Of a stretch of DNA of 9,201 bases, positions 6,126 through 9,201 are shown in pieces (the first letter of the stretch is position 1; the number at the start of each line of letters is the position of its first letter). The stretch covers positions 1 through 9,201 of the forward strand of contig CALBMD010000317.1 of NCBI GenBank assembly GCA_937896265.1, in the 5' to 3' direction. Both the position numbers and the translations under genes were made by a program. The DNA comes from an uncultured Pseudomonadota bacterium. Its GTDB lineage: Bacteria; Bdellovibrionota_B; Oligoflexia; Oligoflexales; Bog-1112. The notes under the pieces were generated by a model that had not been told where the DNA came from, ran no database searches, and saw only the letters and a program-made list of their open reading frames with translations.

Positions 6126-6776
6126 ATGACAGAGATTTTAAAAAGACAAAAAACATTTAATAATTATGGTACTTCTTTAGTTTGTGAGTCAGTAATTAGC
6201 AGCTTTTTTGATCAATTCATAGAAAAGGCGCATATCGATTTAACTATGCCTATGCTAGACATAGGTTGTGGCTTTGGTAGAGCTGCGGCTTATTTGGCAA
6301 AAAAAGGTGCTTGTCAGATTTATGCGCTTGATCTTTGTGAGAAAAATTTAAAGAAGCTAGTTGATGATTATCCCGCGTTAGTCAATAATCAAACAATAAT
6401 TCCCTTGGTAGGCGACTTTTCTGTAGATTCAAACTGCTTTGTAGAACTTCTAGTGGCTGATCGACTCAGCTTGGCACTATTAATTAATGTTATACATTTT
6501 TGGGATCAGGAAACTTTGGGTTTAAACTTGCTAAAAGTTTTTAATTATCTAGCCGAGGATGGATTTTTGCTTATGCTAGTACAAGTAAACCACAACAAAG
6601 AGGACCCAGAAACACCTAAAAGATTTAATATTTATCCTAGTGCCTTAAAAGCTAGTTTGATCAAAGCTGGCTTTAAAGAAGTTTTTGTCGATAATAATTA
6701 CAGAGATGATAAATATGTAGCCCTTGCCTGCAAAAAAAGCACCAATCTACAGAATATTATGTCAGGCTTAACTTGA
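6126..6776 (+). CDS. Class I SAM-dependent methyltransferase
   Basis: A 216-residue protein with the class I (Rossmann-fold) methyltransferase core. Motif I is LDIGCGFGR at residues 44-52, followed by the motif II acidic residue D69 in IYALDLCEKNL, GDF at 96-98, and the motif IV-like LALLINVIHFW at about 116-126. A region near 160-185 (YPSALKASLIKAGFKEV) is a common late motif before the final strand. The substrate cannot be told. The ribosome-binding site before the ATG is weak. About 180 bp with its own promoter separate it from the peptide locus downstream, so it may or may not modify that peptide. The lack of a clear terminator after it means some read-through is possible. Confidence 0.85.
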   Translation: MTEILKRQKTFNNYGTSLVCESVISSFFDQFIEKAHIDLTMPMLDIGCGFGRAAAYLAKKGACQIYALDLCEKNLKKLVDDYPALVNNQTIIPLVGDFSVDSNCFVELLVADRLSLALLINVIHFWDQETLGLNLLKVFNYLAEDGFLLMLVQVNHNKEDPETPKRFNIYPSALKASLIKAGFKEVFVDNNYRDDKYVALACKKSTNLQNIMSGLT

Positions 6777-6888
6777 GTTTCTATTGTTTCCCGCCATTAT
6801 AAGCAATTTTTCTCTACTCTTAATACAGTTACGACACTCATGTTGCAGATTTTTGTTTTTAAATATGCAAAAAAGGGTTGTATTTAGC

Positions 6889-6918
6889 TTGACATAAAAT
6901 ATATGGCGGCCGTATAGT
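6889..6918 (+). promoter_or_regulatory. Near-consensus sigma-70 promoter for the peptide locus
   Basis: TTGACA at 6889-6894, 18-bp spacer, TATAGT at 6913-6918. The -35 box is perfect and the -10 box has one mismatch. Transcription would start near 6925, leaving a leader of about 30 nt before the precursor gene. Confidence 0.72.
6900..6916. promoter_or_regulatory. Palindromic candidate operator inside the promoter
   Basis: TATATGGC-G-GCCGTATA is a 17-bp dyad centred on 6908 with one mismatched pair. It is GC-rich in its core against an AT-rich background. It covers the spacer and the first bases of the -10 box, a place where a bound repressor would block polymerase. It does not look like a Fur or Zur box to me, and no regulator gene is in the window. 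Confidence 0.5.
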
Positions 6919-6956
6919 TAAGCCTTATCTAATGATTTTTAATAATAAGGGGAGTC

Positions 6957-7055
6957 ATGATGGAAAATATGGTTGAAGTTATTGAAGTTATTGAAGTTAT
7001 TGAAGAAGCAACAGATAGCGTAGAAGTTCTCTGTAATTCTTGTGGCTGTCCATAA
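6957..7055 (+). CDS. RiPP precursor peptide, MNIO-type, methanobactin-like core
   Basis: A 32-residue peptide. The leader is acidic and built from a repeated triplet, VEV-IEV-IEV-IEE (residues 6-17), followed by ATDSVEV. The C-terminus LCNSCGCP carries all three cysteines (C26, C29, C31) directly before the stop. It sits upstream of GNAT, MbnC-like and MNIO genes, has its own promoter and RBS (AAGGGGAG, 6947-6954), and is closed by an intrinsic terminator. These are the features of a RiPP precursor. Methanobactin precursors are also about 30 residues and have cores starting LCGSC, so LCNSC is a close match, though the second CSC unit is missing. The CxxCxC spacing would suit metal binding. 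The start is the ATG at 6957 or the adjacent one at 6960, and the latter has more usual RBS spacing. The gene is easily missed because of its size. Confidence 0.85.
   Translation: MMENMVEVIEVIEVIEEATDSVEVLCNSCGCP
6972..7007 (+). repeat. Four 9-bp tandem units in the precursor leader
   Basis: GTTGAAGTT, ATTGAAGTT, ATTGAAGTT and ATTGAAGAA follow each other without gaps. The unit is in frame (three codons), so copy-number changes would lengthen or shorten the leader by three residues without breaking the gene. Confidence 0.88.
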
Positions 7056-7066
7056 GTGAAACGAAG

Positions 7067-7091
7067 GCCAAGCATTAGCTTGGCTTTTTTT
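7067..7091 (+). terminator. Intrinsic terminator/attenuator after the precursor gene
   Basis: GCCAAGC (7067-7073), ATTA loop, GCTTGGC (7078-7084), then seven Ts (7085-7091). The 7-bp stem is perfect and can be extended by A-U pairs. It lies 11 nt after the precursor stop and 15 nt before the GNAT start. It should keep most transcripts on the precursor and let a minority reach the enzyme genes. Confidence 0.9.
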
Positions 7092-7105
7092 ATGAATGAT
7101 GAGAA

Positions 7106-7627
7106 ATGAAAAGAACAAATTTGCTGATACGTTCAGCACTGGTTTCTGATGCTGATGATTTTTGTAAGTTATTGATAAAATTAGATTGTGAAACAATCTA
7201 TACGCCATTTCAAGCTGGTGAAAGATCATCAGATGTAAATAGATATATTAAATATCTTGAAGAGGCTACTAAAGATAGTGTCTTAATATTTGCAATAGAT
7301 CCACAAAAAGATGTAGAAAAAATTGTGGGTTTTATAAGCGCAAAGCGAGGAGCAACAACTAAAAAAAGACATGTTGCAGCTATTGGGATTGGGGTTCTGC
7401 AGAGCTATCTGTTATCAGGGGTTGGAAGATCGCTAGTGAATGCTTGCCTCGAGTCAAGTCTTAAATTAGGCATTAAAAGATTAGAAGCCTATATACCCAG
7501 ATCAAACCTTAGGTCGATAAATCTTTTACGTAAGTATAATTTTGAATTAGAAGGGATCAAACGAAAGGCAGTATTCATCAATGGTGAATATGAGGATGAG
7601 TACGCATATAGCATGATAAGCGCATAG
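7106..7627 (+). CDS. GNAT-family N-acetyltransferase in the peptide locus
   Basis: A 173-residue GCN5-related acetyltransferase of the Rim/YjcK-like size class, complete from end to end. The acetyl-CoA-binding motif A spans IGIGVLQSYLLSGVGRSL (about residues 93-110). The late motif N134-LRSINLLRKYNFELEG at about 134-150 and the final strand with EYEDEYAYSM are typical. The exact Q/RxxGxG/A loop is loose, with S in the last-but-two position. It follows the terminator closely and is followed without a gap by the MbnC-like gene, so it belongs to the operon. It may acetylate the modified peptide, for example its new N-terminus after leader removal, or give self-protection. This is inference from position. 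The ribosome-binding site (GATGAGAA) is poor, in line with low enzyme expression. Confidence 0.87.
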   Translation: MKRTNLLIRSALVSDADDFCKLLIKLDCETIYTPFQAGERSSDVNRYIKYLEEATKDSVLIFAIDPQKDVEKIVGFISAKRGATTKKRHVAAIGIGVLQSYLLSGVGRSLVNACLESSLKLGIKRLEAYIPRSNLRSINLLRKYNFELEGIKRKAVFINGEYEDEYAYSMISA

Positions 7628-7637
7628 GATGATTATT

Positions 7638-8453
7638 ATGAGAGAGCACAATATTCAAAGAGCGCTAGCTGCATTGATTACTAATCCGCATTTCGCGCTT
7701 AATTTTGCAGAGTTCAAGGGTCAAATAACTGAAAAGCTGCAGCTGACTGCGCAAGAAGAAAACGATTTGTCAAGATTCTATGCCGACTATAACCATAAAT
7801 TCTGTGCCTCAACTAAGATTTTAAGCAAAAATCGTTGGGACAATGTTAAACAATCCTTGCCTGTTATGTGTAAATATATTCCTGAGAATAAGCTTGATAA
7901 AATATGGCGCCAACATTTGTATAGAACTGAATTTGACCTTTTAACACCCAAAAACCCCTTGCTGGAAAGTATAGTTTTTGGAGAGTATGCCTTGCAAAGT
8001 TCAGAACTATCGCAGCACGAAAAGCAAATTGCAAGATATGAATATCTGCGCAATAAAGTTACCTTTGAGCATCATGAAAAATTTAATATTTACATCCCAA
8101 AAAGAGTTGGTCTGTGGGAAGATTTCGATTTCTTTAACCTTGCTATTTACATTGATAGCAGTTGTCAGGTCCACGACTTCGAAAGCGACTTGTTTAGTTT
8201 TATGCGCAAGCAAGAACTAGTGAATGAGAAAACAAAAATCTTTTTTTTTAAAAATCTTATTAAAGAAGGCGTGGGGTCTATAAAGTTAAACAGCAAAATT
8301 TCTCTAATTCTAGATATGGCTGCTGCCAAAACAAACTTGGCAGCAATAGAAAAATCTTTGGAAATGCCTTCTAGAAAATCGTTTGTAAGCCTAATAAAGC
8401 AATTAATAGATTGTGGTGTTCTATATATAACATTATTTAATGAGGTGCAATAA
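7638..8453 (+). CDS. MNIO partner protein, MbnC/DUF2063-like
   Basis: A 271-residue protein in the place where MNIO enzymes have an obligatory partner. The N-terminal third (about residues 5-95) is helical with QRALAALITNPHFALNF, then TAQEENDLSRFYADYNHKF, then ILSKNRWDNVKQSLPVMCKYI. This follows the layout of DUF2063 and MbnC N-termini: a helical start, an L..FY..Y stretch, then R..xxLP. The C-terminal end (about 243-268) resembles a winged-helix or peptide-recognition tail. Such partners bind the precursor leader and complete the active complex. I chose ATG 7638 because AGGA (7626-7629) lies 8 nt upstream; ATG 7629 has no such site. Its stop overlaps the MNIO start by 1 nt. The family assignment is by pattern and context and is moderate. 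Confidence 0.65.
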   Translation: MREHNIQRALAALITNPHFALNFAEFKGQITEKLQLTAQEENDLSRFYADYNHKFCASTKILSKNRWDNVKQSLPVMCKYIPENKLDKIWRQHLYRTEFDLLTPKNPLLESIVFGEYALQSSELSQHEKQIARYEYLRNKVTFEHHEKFNIYIPKRVGLWEDFDFFNLAIYIDSSCQVHDFESDLFSFMRKQELVNEKTKIFFFKNLIKEGVGSIKLNSKISLILDMAAAKTNLAAIEKSLEMPSRKSFVSLIKQLIDCGVLYITLFNEVQ

Positions 8454-9201
8454 TGATCTATTCTACCGGCTCTATACTTGGTGTTGGCATAAGCTATATG
8501 AGCGCGATTGGTCAAGATATTGAACAAAATATAGACAAGATAGATTTTATCGAAGCTTATACAGAAAGATTTTTTATAGGTGAAAATAACAAGCGACTTG
8601 AGAGCCTAGTTAGAGACAAACCTTTGGTGTTACATGGATTAGATCTTTCTTTGGGAAGCCCTGGTGGAGTTGAAGCTGAATATCTAGCTAAGCTTTGTAA
8701 AGTTGTTGAAGAAACGAAATGCGAATGGTACAGCGACCATATAAGCTTAACCAAGATTGATGAAATAGAGGTTGGTCATTTAATGCCAATTGCATTTTCT
8801 GAGCGAAACCTTAGCAATATTGTAACAAAGATTAAATTGCTGCAAAAAAATGTAAAAAAACAATTTCTGATAGAAAATATCACTTATTATTACAATATAC
8901 CAGGCGCTTTCTATTCGGAGAAAGAATTTATAGCTAAAGTGCTTAAAGATGCAGATTGTGGCATGCTGCTTGACTTGAATAATCTGCATTTGAATTCCAT
9001 TAATCATGGCTATGACCCATATGATTTTTTACACTCTATGCCATTAGAGAGAGTAGTAGAAATACATTTGGCGGGTGGTTCTTTTAAAGAAAATATGCAC
9101 GTTGACACACATGCCAATGCCATCTCTGACGAGGTTTGGCAGCTGTTGGATTATGTGAGCAAGATATGTAATTACCGTGGCGTGATTATTGAGCGAGATG
9201 C
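8453..9201 (+). CDS. DUF692/MNIO multinuclear iron oxidative enzyme, 3'-partial
   Basis: The first 249 residues of a DUF692-family multinuclear non-heme iron-dependent oxidative enzyme; the window ends before the stop. Family members (MbnB, TglH, ChrH, BufB, ApyH) use O2 and two or three irons in a TIM barrel to remodel peptide residues, most often cysteine. The conserved metal-site motifs are present in order: HGLDLSLGS (H61), WYSDHISL (H96), LIENITYY (E141, N142), LLDLNNLH (D174, N177), EIHLAGG (H205), HVDTHA (D218, H220) and IIERD (E247). None of the expected ligands is missing. The start at 8453 has GAGG 7 nt upstream, and the ATG overlaps the previous stop (TAATG). The family is normally 260-300 residues, so about 20-50 are probably missing. 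The likely substrate is the 32-residue peptide upstream. Confidence 0.93.
   Translation, partial: MIYSTGSILGVGISYMSAIGQDIEQNIDKIDFIEAYTERFFIGENNKRLESLVRDKPLVLHGLDLSLGSPGGVEAEYLAKLCKVVEETKCEWYSDHISLTKIDEIEVGHLMPIAFSERNLSNIVTKIKLLQKNVKKQFLIENITYYYNIPGAFYSEKEFIAKVLKDADCGMLLDLNNLHLNSINHGYDPYDFLHSMPLERVVEIHLAGGSFKENMHVDTHANAISDEVWQLLDYVSKICNYRGVIIERD

Noticed and set aside
7026..7055. Reading the short Cys peptide as a metallothionein rather than a RiPP precursor
   Set aside because: The CxxCxC motif would fit metal binding, but the leader, terminator and adjoining MNIO with partner make a modified peptide the better explanation.
6939..7229. Minus-strand open frame of 96 codons opposite the peptide gene
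   Set aside because: It is the antisense of the precursor repeat, the terminator and the GNAT start. Its NNFNNFNNFN run only mirrors the 9-bp repeat.
8236..8250. Run of nine Ts in the MbnC-like gene as a frameshift
   Set aside because: The frame reads through it as consecutive Phe codons and continues to a stop that overlaps the next start, so the gene is intact here.
7787..8527. Several frames of 68-120 codons inside the MbnC-like gene
   Set aside because: They are shadows in other frames or on the other strand. The plus-strand gene has proper spacing, RBS and overlap with its neighbours.
8557..9007. Minus-strand frames of 65 and 75 codons at the right edge
   Set aside because: They lie opposite the MNIO gene, whose frame is open from 8453 to the window end with all its metal-site motifs.

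Overview
The window is AT-rich DNA from what looks like an accessory region of a gammaproteobacterium. A host-adapted lineage of the Legionellales type (Legionella, Coxiella, Aquicella or Berkiella relatives) is a reasonable guess. The basis is the low GC, dense insertion-sequence debris, and a eukaryote-like U-box protein ending in a CaaX prenylation motif. The taxon is inferred and could not be checked.

Left third (about 1-3600): mobile DNA. An apparently intact IS21-family element occupies about 162-2500, with istA and istB on the minus strand and long compound terminal inverted repeats. It abuts the truncated C-terminal end of an IS66 transposase gene (tnpC, plus strand). That fragment runs tail to tail into IS66 accessory genes tnpB and tnpA on the minus strand. 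The sequence left of the IS21 element does not continue tnpC, so the junction is rearranged.

Middle (about 3600-5940): a poorly coding stretch, then two minus-strand genes that may form an operon. The upstream one encodes a small U-box/RING-like protein with a C-terminal CCIS, a candidate host-directed E3 ubiquitin ligase effector. The downstream one encodes an unrecognised multi-pass membrane protein. A 13-bp perfect inverted repeat lies between this pair and the divergent genes to the right.

Right third (about 6126-9201): a plus-strand group. First is a class I SAM methyltransferase. After a near-consensus promoter overlapping a palindrome comes a compact ribosomally made, modified peptide (RiPP) locus. 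It holds a 32-residue precursor gene whose product ends LCNSCGCP, an intrinsic terminator, a GNAT acetyltransferase, a partner protein resembling MbnC/DUF2063-type proteins, and a DUF692/MNIO multinuclear non-heme iron oxidative enzyme cut by the window edge. The MNIO gene does not close inside the window.

The most interesting content is this MNIO cassette. Its LCxSC core start resembles methanobactin, but the precursor has a very short repeat-built acidic leader, only one CxSC unit, and a GNAT partner. By analogy with characterised MNIO systems, the MNIO and its partner would bind the leader and oxidise one or more core cysteines, possibly giving a copper- or other metal-binding product. That function is inference; the genes and their order are read directly from the sequence.
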